Shown: positions 53,769 to 64,000 of the stretch, piece by piece | Layout: every line of letters begins with the position of its first letter | Position numbering within the stretch: position 1 is the first letter of the stretch | Assembly (NCBI GenBank): GCA_963713355.1 | Contig: CAVQLK010000006.1 | Span: 372,001-436,000, forward strand | DNA length: 64,000 nucleotides | Direction: 5' to 3' | DNA from: FEN-1219 sp963713355 | GTDB taxonomy: Bacteria > Pseudomonadota > Gammaproteobacteria > Steroidobacterales > Rariloculaceae | Position numbers and translations under genes: made by a program | Notes under the pieces: model-generated | What the model saw: the letters and a program-made list of their open reading frames with translations, nothing else | Told to the model about the DNA's origin: nothing | The model's database searches: none

Positions 53769-53972
53769 GAAGCGGTGCACAGTCCAAGTCGCCCGACGGG
53801 TGGGGGCGGCCAGCGCGACGTCGATCTCGGCACTGCCCCCGAAGCTCGGCTGCTCGGGATCGATGGTGAGCTCGAGGCGGTATGCGGTTGGGCGAACGGA
53901 GTCTGCGAGGCGCCCCGCTGGCGGCGGTGCGGCGAGCTGGCCCAAGGCCGAGCAAGCGAGCAGAAACAGCAC
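53769..53972 (-). pseudogene. N-terminal relic of an M1 aminopeptidase
   Basis: On the minus strand from about GTG 53972 the frame reads a lipoprotein-like signal (VLFLLAC), then VRPTAYRLELTIDPEQPSF, GGSAEIDVALAAPTRR and a short tail. This is the typical start of an M1 family (alanyl/leukotriene-type) aminopeptidase. After about 68 codons the sequence turns directly into the inverted copy of kinase DNA at 53768, so the catalytic HExxH part is absent. Clearly a truncated remnant. Confidence 0.75.
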
Positions 53973-54158
53973 GGGCGCGGCTCGGTGCGCAGGTTGTCTC
54001 TTGTGTGTCGCCGGCTGCCGGTCGTCCGAGCATGCCTGCAGACGTCCCGGGCGAGCGCGAGGCGCAGCGAGTCTGCGCCGCGCGGGGACCGGTTTCAAGG
54101 CGCGTAACCTCGATTGTCCGCTGCGTGCGTCTAGGTAACGGCAGTGCGATGCCCTTGA

Positions 54159-54187
54159 TTGAAAAAGCGTAGGGCCGAGAGTAGATT
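54159..54187 (+). promoter_or_regulatory. Predicted sigma-70 promoter of the CsgG gene
   Basis: A -35 hexamer TTGAAA (54159-54164) and a -10 hexamer TAGATT (54182-54187) are separated by 17 bp, the optimal spacing. Five of six and four of six positions match consensus. The start point would be near 54194, leaving a ~57-nt leader before the ATG at 54251. Confidence 0.5.
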
Positions 54188-54250
54188 ACCCTCCAAATCA
54201 ACGATAAAGGTTCCGCCGATTCGATCGGCCGAGAACGCGGGGGGAACGCC

Positions 54251-55363
54251 ATGAATCGACGGCTGTCGAGTTGCTGCGGTACCCTAGCTTTGCTTGCAAT
54301 GTCGCCGGCGCAAGCAGATCACGTTGCGTATTCCTTGGCCGACGGACAAAAGAGACCGTTGCCGGAGCAAATCGACGGCCTTTCCGCCGAGGATCTCCTG
54401 AATCTCGAGTGGGGCCAGTACAGCGGTCGCCGCGCGGCCGTCGGCGTTCTTCCCGTCGAGAACAACACGTCGCTCACGAGCTTCCTCGTGAACTCCGGCG
54501 GCGACGCGCAAAGCAGCGTTCCGGTCAACGGCATCGAAGCCATCGTCACCGACTCGTTGAATCGCACCGGACGCTTCCGCCTCGTAGAGCGGGAGCAAAA
54601 CGCGCTGCAGGGCGTCCTACAGGAACAGGACCTATCGGCGAGCGGCAGAGTCAGCCAAGCGTCCGGCGCGCAGACCGGCAATATCCTCGGCGCGGAGTAC
54701 CTCGTGCAGGTCGTCGTGACCGACTACGAGGCCGACACGTCGGGCAAGGACGTGAAACTCGGCAGCTTGTTCAAGGATCGAGCGCCGCTCTTGAGCGGTC
54801 TCAACGTGAAGAAGACCAAGAGCCGCGTGGGCTTGAACGTCCGACTCGTGGACGCCGAAACCAGCGAGATCCTCTTCACGAAGCAAATCGAGTCCACGAT
54901 CTCCGAATCGGACCTCGACTTCGGCGGCGTAGCCGCCGTCGACGACCTCGGCTTGGCCGGGTTCCTTTCGAGCTTCTCGAAGATTCCGATCGGCCAGGCG
55001 ACGATCGCCGGCGTGAACGAGGGCGTCTACGAGCTCGTCAAGCAAGTCGGGGCGCAACCGACTGAGGGCTCGGTCGTGACGGTGAGCCCAACTCAAGTCG
55101 TGATCAATCTCGGCGTCGGCGCCACGGAAGTCGGCGAGCGTTTCCAGGTGCTGATGAAAGGGGAGGAGCTCATCGATCCCGACACGGGGCTTTCGTTGGG
55201 CTCCATCGAAACGGCTACCGGCGAGCTCGAAGTCGTATCGGCGCAAGAAAAGTTCTCCGTCACGCGCCCGGTCTCGGGCGCCGCCCCGAACCGAGGGGAC
55301 CGCGTGGTTTCGACGAAAGCGCCGCCGCCGTTGGAGTTCGCGGCCGCATGGTCCAGCGACTGA
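54251..55363 (+). CDS. CsgG/HfaB family protein
   Basis: A 370-residue exported protein: signal peptide to about residue 22 (MSPAQAD), then the CsgG core (~60-265) with RAAVGVLPVENNTS, GIEAIVTDSLNRTGRFRLVEREQ, GAEYLVQVVVTDYEAD and GLNVRLVDAETSEILFTKQIE. CsgG proteins form outer-membrane secretion channels for curli, or periplasmic/OM-associated factors. No lipobox is seen, so membrane anchoring as in classical CsgG is doubtful. A C-terminal ~95-residue extension (GERFQVLMKGEELIDPDTGLSLGS) resembles a periplasmic beta domain. Followed 58 bp later by the kinase gene; no curli subunit genes are present. Confidence 0.88.
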   Translation: MNRRLSSCCGTLALLAMSPAQADHVAYSLADGQKRPLPEQIDGLSAEDLLNLEWGQYSGRRAAVGVLPVENNTSLTSFLVNSGGDAQSSVPVNGIEAIVTDSLNRTGRFRLVEREQNALQGVLQEQDLSASGRVSQASGAQTGNILGAEYLVQVVVTDYEADTSGKDVKLGSLFKDRAPLLSGLNVKKTKSRVGLNVRLVDAETSEILFTKQIESTISESDLDFGGVAAVDDLGLAGFLSSFSKIPIGQATIAGVNEGVYELVKQVGAQPTEGSVVTVSPTQVVINLGVGATEVGERFQVLMKGEELIDPDTGLSLGSIETATGELEVVSAQEKFSVTRPVSGAAPNRGDRVVSTKAPPPLEFAAAWSSD

Positions 55364-55421
55364 CCCCCCAGCGCCCGCCCGTCCCCCTCCGGCACCGTAG
55401 GTCCGCGAAGGCCGCAAGCCG

Positions 55422-57323
<1,902 letters not shown>

Positions 57324-57561
57324 GCTCCCGCACCGCCAACACGCAGGCAGCCTCGCATTTTTCCTGCGATATCGCTGCGGCGAGCGCATCGCATGCTACG
57401 CTATGTCCGCCTCGCTGCGTTCGTGCCCAATAATAATGAATGACGACTGCTAGCGTGCCCACATCCCGCTATGCTCGGACCCGCTTTGCGAGCGGACCTC
57501 TCGCGCATACGACGTTGTTCGCAGCGCATCTTCCTCCCTCAAAAACAAGTCGTGGTCTCCC

Positions 57562-58908
57562 ATGACATCAGTCGACGCCGATCTCGAAACCTTCATGTCC
57601 GGCTTGATGCGCCGCAATCCCGGCGAGCCGGAATTTCATCAGGCCGTACGCGAAGTCGCCGGTACGATCATTCCGTACCTCGAGAAACGGCCCGCTTATC
57701 GCGATTTGCAGATTCTCGAGCGATTGACGGAAGCGGACCGTATTGTGATCTTCCGCGTCGGCTGGGAGGACGACGAGGGCAACGTCAGGGCCAACCGCGG
57801 CTATCGGGTTCAGTGGAACAACGCGATCGGTCCATACAAGGGCGGCCTGCGTTTCCACAAGGACGTGACCCTGAGCGTCTTCAAGTTTCTGGCCTTCGAG
57901 CAAACATTCAAGAACAGCCTGACCGGACTGCCCATGGGCGGCGCGAAAGGCGGCTCGGACTTCAACCCGAAAGGAAAGTCGGACCGCGAGATCATGCGCT
58001 TCTGCCAGGCTTTCATGTCGGAGCTCTACCGGCACATCGGTCCCTATACGGACGTGCCGGCCGGCGATATCGGCGTCGGCAGCCGCGAAGTGAGCTACCT
58101 GTTCGGTCAATACAAACGGCTCGCGAACCAGTTCACTGGCGTGATTACCGGCAAGGGGCTGGCGTTCGGAGGCAGCGAAATACGCGTGGAGGCGACCGGC
58201 TACGGCTGCGTCTACATGATGGAAGACATGTTGAAGCACCGCGGTGAGAGCCTCGAGGGGAGGACCGCCACGGTCTCTGGCGCCGGCAACGTAGCCCAGT
58301 ACACGGTGGAGAAGCTCATCACGCTCGGCGCGAAGGTCGTGACGCTGTCCGATTCGACGGGCTTTATTCACGACCCGCGCGGGATCGATTCGGAGCGCCT
58401 CGCTTTCATCAAGGAGTTGAAGGGCACACGACGCGGCAGCCTCGAGGACTATGCGACTCAATTCGGCGCTCCCTTTTATCGCGACGCCCGCCCTTGGAGC
58501 GTGCCTTGCGACCTCGCCTTCCCGTGCGCCACCCAGAACGAGATCAGCGCCACGGACGCCGAAACGCTGGTCAAGAACGGCTGCGGGGCGGTGGCCGAGG
58601 GCGCGAACATGCCGACCGACCAGGCCGGGATCGACGTGTTTCAGCGCGCCGGAGTGCTCTTCGCGCCGAGCAAGGCGGCGAATGCCGGCGGCGTCGCGGT
58701 TTCGGGGCTCGAGATGACGCAAAACAGCATGCGGCTGTCCTGGACGAGGGCCGAAATGAACCAGAGACTGCGCGAGATCATGAGCGGTATCCATGCGCGT
58801 TGCGTCGAGCATGGCAGCGAAGATGGGCGCGTAGACTACGTCAAAGGGGCCAATATCGCCGGATTCGTAAAATTGGCCGACGCCATTTCTGCTTATGGGG
58901 TGATGTGA
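57562..58908 (+). CDS. gdhA: NADP-specific glutamate dehydrogenase
   Basis: A 448-residue hexameric enzyme that makes glutamate from 2-oxoglutarate and ammonia using NADPH. The substrate loop GGLRFHKDVTLSVFKFLAFEQ, the catalytic-lysine segment PMGGAKGGSDF, the GPYTDVPAGDIGVG region and the nucleotide loop SGAGNVAQY are present. Length is that of the small bacterial NADP enzyme. It lies between the two kinase genes but has its own 238-bp upstream region, so it is probably an independent unit. Confidence 0.97.
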   Translation: MTSVDADLETFMSGLMRRNPGEPEFHQAVREVAGTIIPYLEKRPAYRDLQILERLTEADRIVIFRVGWEDDEGNVRANRGYRVQWNNAIGPYKGGLRFHKDVTLSVFKFLAFEQTFKNSLTGLPMGGAKGGSDFNPKGKSDREIMRFCQAFMSELYRHIGPYTDVPAGDIGVGSREVSYLFGQYKRLANQFTGVITGKGLAFGGSEIRVEATGYGCVYMMEDMLKHRGESLEGRTATVSGAGNVAQYTVEKLITLGAKVVTLSDSTGFIHDPRGIDSERLAFIKELKGTRRGSLEDYATQFGAPFYRDARPWSVPCDLAFPCATQNEISATDAETLVKNGCGAVAEGANMPTDQAGIDVFQRAGVLFAPSKAANAGGVAVSGLEMTQNSMRLSWTRAEMNQRLREIMSGIHARCVEHGSEDGRVDYVKGANIAGFVKLADAISAYGVM

Positions 58909-59077
58909 GGCATTGGGGTCCATTCGATAGCCGTCAAATCGCGTGGATCTGATACGATTCACAGGCTGGCGCAAACGCGGGCTCTCTGGTGAAGGGGACC
59001 TGTCGCCGAATAATCCGTGGGCCGCGTTACTCGCCCCGACAGACAACCGAATCAGAATAAGTGCAGGGGTTGGCTTC

Positions 59078-60541
59078 ATGAACGGTCGTAGCACGGCATC
59101 TGGCTTAGTCGGCATCGCCTCTCTTTTCCTCCTCGCCGCTGGCGCTCACGCACAGAACACGCCGCTCGGAAGTGTCGTCGCCGCCGGCGGCGGAAGCGAG
59201 CTCCAAGTCCAAACCGGCAACAGCGTGCAGGCCGTTTGCACAAACCTCGCGGGCAACGGCTTCGGCGGCGTGGCCGGCGCGAACCGCCCTCCAACAAGCG
59301 CGCAGGAAGACCTCTTTTTCCGCTGCAACGAAATGGTCCACACCGCCAACGGGCTCGGGAACGCGGGCGCGTCGGCGAACAGCTTGGGACTGAGCGCAGC
59401 TGAGCTCGGTCGCGCGATGCAGCAACTGGCCGGCGAAGAGAACGGCTCGAAGGGCCGGCTCGCGACCGAAACCTCGAACGGCCAATTCGCGAACATCGGC
59501 ATGCGGCTCGACGCACTGTCGCGCGGCGCGCGCGCCACCGCGACCGGGCTCGGAACCGCGGGCTTGCCGCTCGACGCGGTCGGCGGTAACGCCGGCGACG
59601 GCCCCGGAGGCACGGGGTGGGGCTGGTTCGTGACGGGCGCCGTGGGCTTCGGCGAGCGCGACGCGACTGCGCAGGAGGACGAGTACGACTACGACTCGAA
59701 CGGCGCCACCTTCGGAGCGGATTACCAGTTCGACGGCGGCCTCGTGCTCGGGACGGCCGTGGGCCTATCTCGGTTCGACGTCGATTTCACGGACCTCTCC
59801 GCCGGCACGCTCGCCTCGACGGCCGCCGGAGGCTCGATCGAGGTCGACGGCTACAGTCTGAGCCTGTTCGGGCTCGCGCAGCTGGGACGGCGGCTCACGA
59901 TCGATGGCGTTTTCGTATACGGCAACAATGACTACGACAGCGTGCGCAACGTGTCCTACTCGGCCGGAGCAGCGGCCACGGGACGCGGCGCCGGTCTTGT
60001 CGTGGACCGCGCGATACTGGGAACGACCGACAGCAATCAGTATGCCGCGGGCGTGAACCTTGGAACCTTGTTCAATTGGGGTGCGACGACGCTCTACCTC
60101 GACGGCGGCTTCAACTGGCTCGACATCGAGATCGACGGGTACACGGAGGACGACCCGGCTCAGAACGGCGGGCTCAACTTGACGTTTGACGAACAGAACA
60201 TCGAATCGCGGCAGGCGCGGCTCGGCCTGCATTTGACGCGGGCGTTCAGCGGCCGCTCGGCTGTCGTGAGCCCGTTCATCCAGCTCGATTGGCGCCACGA
60301 GTACGAGAACGCGGCGTTGATCCAGCGGGCCAACTACGCGAACGCGTTCAACACCATCGATCCCAATCTCGACCTCGTGTTTCAGACGGACGCGCCGGAC
60401 GAGGACTTCTACGAGGCCGACATCGGCGTCGTGTTCGTCCTGCGCAACAATTTCCAGCTCGTGCTCGACTACCGCACGACGATCGACTTGGATCTCGTCG
60501 ACGCAAACCTCGTGTCCTTCACGTTCCGCGGAGCGTTCTGA
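59078..60541 (+). CDS. Autotransporter-type outer-membrane beta-barrel protein
   Basis: A 487-residue protein: signal peptide to about residue 26 (GAHAQN), a passenger-like region (~27-175) rich in Gly/Ala/Asn with two Cys residues, then a ~300-residue autotransporter barrel of alternating strands ending in VSFTFRGAF with the C-terminal Phe required for barrel assembly. Repeated motifs such as GWFVTGAVGFGERD and SGATFGADYQFDGGLVLGTAVG mark the barrel start. It could be a surface adhesin or a plug for an export channel. Placed between gdhA and the second kinase gene; 56 bp precede that kinase. Confidence 0.9.
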   Translation: MNGRSTASGLVGIASLFLLAAGAHAQNTPLGSVVAAGGGSELQVQTGNSVQAVCTNLAGNGFGGVAGANRPPTSAQEDLFFRCNEMVHTANGLGNAGASANSLGLSAAELGRAMQQLAGEENGSKGRLATETSNGQFANIGMRLDALSRGARATATGLGTAGLPLDAVGGNAGDGPGGTGWGWFVTGAVGFGERDATAQEDEYDYDSNGATFGADYQFDGGLVLGTAVGLSRFDVDFTDLSAGTLASTAAGGSIEVDGYSLSLFGLAQLGRRLTIDGVFVYGNNDYDSVRNVSYSAGAAATGRGAGLVVDRAILGTTDSNQYAAGVNLGTLFNWGATTLYLDGGFNWLDIEIDGYTEDDPAQNGGLNLTFDEQNIESRQARLGLHLTRAFSGRSAVVSPFIQLDWRHEYENAALIQRANYANAFNTIDPNLDLVFQTDAPDEDFYEADIGVVFVLRNNFQLVLDYRTTIDLDLVDANLVSFTFRGAF

Positions 60542-60597
60542 CGTCGTGCGACACGCGTGCGCAGGGCTGGACTCATCGCAACGCAGGCTGATTCTCG

Positions 60598-62049
60598 ATG
60601 GGCCAGGACGCAACGCTAAGGCGCACGGCTAAGCCGGCCGATGAGCCACGAGACCGAGTAGGCGCCGCCACGGCTCCTGATACCTCTCGCCCGGACCCGT
60701 TCTCCGTCGGCGACGTCATCAAAGACCGGTACGAGCTCGTCGAGCTGCTCGGACGCGGCGGCATGGGCGCCGTGTTTCTCGCGAAGGACCGGCTCGTCAG
60801 GACCTCCGTGGCGATCAAAGTGTTGACGACTGATTTCGCGAGCCACCCGGACGCCGAGAAGACGTTCCGCCAGGAAGCGTCGAAGGCCATGGAGCTCTCG
60901 CACGACAACGTGGTGAAGGTATTTCACTTCGACGTGGACGGAGCACGTCGTAGCCCGTACATCATCATGGAGTACATGCGCGGAGCGCCGCTCGATGACG
61001 TGATCACGCAGCATCCCGAGGGCCGACCGTTCGAGGCCGTATGGCCGATCGTGTGCCATATGGGCCTCGGGCTCGCCTACATCCACGCGCACAAGCTCGT
61101 TCATTGCGACTTCAAGCCCGGCAACCTGTTCCAGCTGGAGGACGGCACCGTCAAGCTGCTCGACCTCGGCATCGCGCGTGCGACGTCGCGAGCTCGAAAC
61201 GCCGACACGACGATCTTCGACGTCGGGACGCTGAACGCAATGGCGCCGGCGTATGCGAGCCCCGAGATGTTCGAACAGCAGCCGGCCGACCCTCGCGACG
61301 ATATCTATGCGCTCGGCTGCACGGTTTATGAGCTCCTGACCGGCAAGCATCCGTTCGACGGCGCCTGGTCTATTCGAGCTCACGATCTCGTCCTCGAGCG
61401 CGTGCCGGGCTTGAGCGACCGCCGCTGGCGCGCGCTCGAGAACGCTCTCGCGCTCAAGCGCGACAAGCGCACGTCGACCGTCTCCGAGTTCCTCGAGGAG
61501 TTCGAGGCCAAACCGAACGTTCTCGCGAGGCGGCTGGCAGCCGTGGGGCTGCTGAGCGCCCTGGTTGCGGGCGGCCTAGCCGTTTGGCTCTCGCCCATCG
61601 GACAAGACCCCGACCAAGCCTATCTCCGATCGCTGCTGGAGCGGGCCGGAACGAAACAGCTCGAGCCGGGCCAAGAGGTCAATATCGAAAGCTGGCTCGC
61701 CCAGGGTCAGGACTACGTCGGCTTCGCGCGGGATTCTTTCGCGAAGTTGGACGCCGCCGGCGGCCACAGGGACCTGCGCGGCGGCGCCGACAACGCCGAA
61801 GGGGCGTTCCTCAGCGTGCTGGCGCTGACGGCTAGCGAGACGGCGGCGCGCGGCATGCTGCAGATCGTCGAGGCCTACGCGGACGGGGTGGCTCAGTTCG
61901 CGGCTTCGGACCCGCGTACGGCTCTGTCTCTCGCCTGCCAGGGCTACGAGATGCATCCGAACCACCTTCGCCTCCGAAGCCTGCTCGAGAACCTCGGGGT
62001 GGCGGATACGGACGTCAGCGGAGCGTGCAGTGCACTGGCGCAGCCTTAA
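60598..62049 (+). CDS. Membrane Ser/Thr protein kinase with altered catalytic motifs
   Basis: A 483-residue Hanks-type kinase: kinase domain ~44-305, one membrane helix near 315-337 and a ~145-residue extracytoplasmic C-terminus. The glycine loop GRGGMG (52-57) and Lys74 are intact. The catalytic loop reads HCDFKPGN (169-176), so the usual Arg before Asp171 is Cys, and the metal loop is DLG (189-191) instead of DFG. Such a non-RD kinase may not need activation-loop phosphorylation. The outside part (AQGQDYVGFARDSFAKL) is helical and unlike that of the first kinase. It overlaps the lipoprotein gene by 20 bp. Confidence 0.9.
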   Translation: MGQDATLRRTAKPADEPRDRVGAATAPDTSRPDPFSVGDVIKDRYELVELLGRGGMGAVFLAKDRLVRTSVAIKVLTTDFASHPDAEKTFRQEASKAMELSHDNVVKVFHFDVDGARRSPYIIMEYMRGAPLDDVITQHPEGRPFEAVWPIVCHMGLGLAYIHAHKLVHCDFKPGNLFQLEDGTVKLLDLGIARATSRARNADTTIFDVGTLNAMAPAYASPEMFEQQPADPRDDIYALGCTVYELLTGKHPFDGAWSIRAHDLVLERVPGLSDRRWRALENALALKRDKRTSTVSEFLEEFEAKPNVLARRLAAVGLLSALVAGGLAVWLSPIGQDPDQAYLRSLLERAGTKQLEPGQEVNIESWLAQGQDYVGFARDSFAKLDAAGGHRDLRGGADNAEGAFLSVLALTASETAARGMLQIVEAYADGVAQFAASDPRTALSLACQGYEMHPNHLRLRSLLENLGVADTDVSGACSALAQP

Positions 62050-62923
62050 CGGGCGCCTGTCGAGCGGCGCGCTCGTATTGGCGGCGGCGTCCGCATTGGC
62101 GGGCTGCGCCGCTTTGCCGGCCGTGCCTCCGCCGGGCTTCGCCGACCGAATCGTGGACGGCATGCCGTTCAGGCATCGGATCTTCTCGAGGGGCCATCCG
62201 GTCGGCGACGTTCTACACGTCTATATAGAAGGTGACGGAAGCGGCTGGCTCACGCGGACCACGGTGAGCCGGGACCCGACGCCGTTGAAGCCCCTGATGC
62301 TCGAGCTGATGGTTCTCGACCCGACACCGAGCGTCTACCTCGGTCGGCCTTGCTACTTCGGTCTCGCCGCCTCTGCCGGCTGCGACCCTAGCCTGTGGAC
62401 GAGTCACCGTTACTCTGCCGAGGTCGTCGCGAGCCTCGAGCGCGTGCTCGCGGTGCTGCTCGCCGAGGGCGACTACTCCGCCGTCGTGCTGTTCGGCCAT
62501 AGCGGCGGCGGGACGCTCGCGACGCTGCTTGCGACCCGAATTCCGCGAACCCGCGCCCTCGTCACAATCGCCCCAAATCTGGACGTTGGCCGCTGGGCCG
62601 ACCTGCACGGCTATACCCCGCTCGAGGGGTCGCTCGACCCTGCCCGAGAAAGGGAATTCCCCACAGGTATCTTTCAAGTACACTGGGTCGGCAGCCGAGA
62701 CACGGAGATTCCGCCGAATCTGCTGTCGACGCTGCGCCCTTACGTAGGCAAAGACGGTGTTCGCGTCCGCGACGGTTTCGATCACGACTGCTGCTGGGAC
62801 GAGATTTGGCCAAGCCAGCTCGCCGAGATCACTTCATACCTCGCGAGCGAGCAAGCCCGAACGGCACTCTCGCTGCGCGGCGAACAGTTCGTTTCGAGGA
62901 GACCGATCCATGACATCCACTAG
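62030..62923 (+). CDS. Lipoprotein alpha/beta-hydrolase
   Basis: A 297-residue lipoprotein with signal and lipobox ASALAGC (Cys ~26). The body is an alpha/beta-hydrolase: the nucleophile elbow FGHSGGG has the catalytic Ser, preceded by a VYIEGDGSGW loop that may form the oxyanion hole, and a late Asp-His (DGFDHDCCW) could supply the acid and base. Four Cys residues probably form disulfides outside. Start is GTG 62030, overlapping the kinase by 20 bp. Substrate unknown; it may act on a cell-surface ester. Confidence 0.85.
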   Translation: MHWRSLNGRLSSGALVLAAASALAGCAALPAVPPPGFADRIVDGMPFRHRIFSRGHPVGDVLHVYIEGDGSGWLTRTTVSRDPTPLKPLMLELMVLDPTPSVYLGRPCYFGLAASAGCDPSLWTSHRYSAEVVASLERVLAVLLAEGDYSAVVLFGHSGGGTLATLLATRIPRTRALVTIAPNLDVGRWADLHGYTPLEGSLDPAREREFPTGIFQVHWVGSRDTEIPPNLLSTLRPYVGKDGVRVRDGFDHDCCWDEIWPSQLAEITSYLASEQARTALSLRGEQFVSRRPIHDIH

Positions 62924-64000
62924 AGTCTGGACGTTGCTTGCGTCCGCGATTGCAACGGTGCTTTGCGGCACGGCTATCTCCCAGGATTCCGCGCCGAGAC
63001 AGATATCGATCGACTCCCAACAGCTTCAAGCCGTCGTGTGCTTGTTGCCGCCGCGCATACGCAGACTCGGCGGTATCGTGACGTACCCCGAGCGCCGGCG
63101 GGTGATCGAGACGACCGCATCCGACTGCGAGATCAAGGGCGGCGAGTACACGGTCTATGACCGCGCCAACGACGACGCGGCGCTCGAGTTCTGGAAGCGG
63201 GAGGTCACGTTCGCAGAGAACGACGACGAGGCGCGAGCCAAAGCACAGACCTACATCGGCGAGATCTACGAGAAGCGTCTAGTTCCGGACTATGCGCAGG
63301 CGGCGTCTTGGTACGAGCAGGCGGTGAAGAGCGGTAGCAAGCGCGCGATGCTGCACCTCGCGCACCTCTACGAGAACGGACTCGGCGTGCCGCAAGATCT
63401 GCCGCAAGCGCTCGCGTTGTGGCGCAACGGCATGGGCATCGAGGAAGGGCTCGTGCTCGAGTCGGAGCTGGTTGCGGTTCGTTCCGAGGCCCAGCGACGC
63501 ATCGACGAGCTCACCGCGGCGCTCGATCGCCAAAACCGGACGAGCGAGCAACTGCAGCAGGTGCTCGCAAGCACCGTCGCGACGACGAACTCGCAGAAAT
63601 TAGAGCTAGAGGCAGCCGAGAAGGATCTCGACAAGCTGACGGAGGAGCTTGCCGCGGAGCGCGCGGCACCGCGAGGCGGCGCCGAGCAGGTCGCAGCGTT
63701 ACGGCGGGATATCGACGCGAGGTCCCAGACCATCGGCGAGCAGCAGGCGCGGATCGCCGTGCTCGAGGTGCAGATCGTGGGGCAGCGGGCACAGCTTGCT
63801 GCGAGCTCGGCGACAGCGGGGATTCACGAGCGGCAGCTCAACAACGCGCTCGCGACGATCGCGACGCAGGAGGCGGAAAACGCAACGCTGTCCGAGACCC
63901 TCGCGCGCAGCGAGGCGCGGATCAGCGTGCTGCAGAGGGACATCGTCACCGCGCAGACCGGCGTCCAGGAGCAGCAGCAACGCGCCAAGAGTCTCGAGGC
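62910..64000 (+). CDS. Exported Sel1/TPR and coiled-coil protein, 3' end cut by window
   Basis: An open frame from ATG 62910 that runs through the window end with no stop (363 codons visible). A signal peptide (LLASAIATVLCGTAIS, cleavage near 24) precedes a short Cys-containing region, then Sel1-like repeats at ~115-165 (AQAASWYEQAVKSGSKRAML and LYENGLGVPQDLPQALALW) and a long coiled coil from ~180 on (heptads rich in Leu, Glu, Gln, Arg). The start overlaps the lipoprotein stop by 14 bp, so it is coupled. The missing part may hold the catalytic or binding domain; its nature cannot be told. Confidence 0.85.
   Translation, partial: MTSTRVWTLLASAIATVLCGTAISQDSAPRQISIDSQQLQAVVCLLPPRIRRLGGIVTYPERRRVIETTASDCEIKGGEYTVYDRANDDAALEFWKREVTFAENDDEARAKAQTYIGEIYEKRLVPDYAQAASWYEQAVKSGSKRAMLHLAHLYENGLGVPQDLPQALALWRNGMGIEEGLVLESELVAVRSEAQRRIDELTAALDRQNRTSEQLQQVLASTVATTNSQKLELEAAEKDLDKLTEELAAERAAPRGGAEQVAALRRDIDARSQTIGEQQARIAVLEVQIVGQRAQLAASSATAGIHERQLNNALATIATQEAENATLSETLARSEARISVLQRDIVTAQTGVQEQQQRAKSLE

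Overview
The window is a dense, high-GC bacterial chromosome segment with short intergenic gaps, many ATGA-type start/stop overlaps and no recognisable tRNA, rRNA, CRISPR array, transposase or phage gene. The gene set (Pol II-type polB, NADP-type gdhA, yqhA, Nu-class GST, TRAP dctM, a DUF1592/DUF1552/ankyrin operon, a TonB receptor, a PQQ dehydrogenase) points to an aerobic Gram-negative heterotroph. It is probably a gammaproteobacterium of the Steroidobacterales/Woeseiales type; this placement is inference.

Layout. 1-3000: end of a TRAP permease, a TPR membrane protein, a GST and a homocysteine S-methyltransferase. 3000-8600: an AAA ATPase behind an unusually AT-rich promoter, then a run of two tiny genes, a YeiH-like exporter, glpK and glpF. 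8500-17700: peptidoglycan-binding protein, carotenoid oxygenase with a coupled Tat peptide, glyoxalase-fold protein, sulfotransferase, mini-YidC, DoxX-like protein, aminotransferase, and a frameshifted DNA polymerase II. 17700-30200: an ankyrin relic, then a DUF1592 cytochrome, a Tat-exported DUF1552 protein, an ankyrin protein, an exported methyltransferase, a 1000-residue protein with three SnoaL-like domains and an esterase, and a convergent TonB receptor with a clear intrinsic terminator. 30400-34700: a PRMT-like methyltransferase, a frameshifted DUF4159 protein, MATE, and small exported or membrane proteins. 34700-42000: an eight-gene coupled operon (RDD, RDD, SpoIIM, membrane protein, DUF4129, DUF4350, MoxR, DUF58). 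42000-53500: orphan ABC permease, PAS histidine kinase, M13 peptidase with two frameshifts, a stress/YidB-like gene group, PQQ dehydrogenase and YqhA.

54200-64000 is the most unusual part. It holds a CsgG-family protein, a membrane Ser/Thr kinase with an extracytoplasmic domain, gdhA, an autotransporter-like outer-membrane barrel, a second membrane kinase with altered catalytic motifs (HCD, DLG), a lipoprotein hydrolase and a Sel1/coiled-coil exported protein cut by the window end. Apart from gdhA these could form one envelope signalling or export system. Just upstream lies a recombination scar: a 238-bp copy of the first kinase's 3' region abuts the N-terminal remnant of an M1 aminopeptidase.

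Four single-base indels break three otherwise well-conserved genes (polB, DUF4159, M13). Assembly error is as likely as true gene decay.
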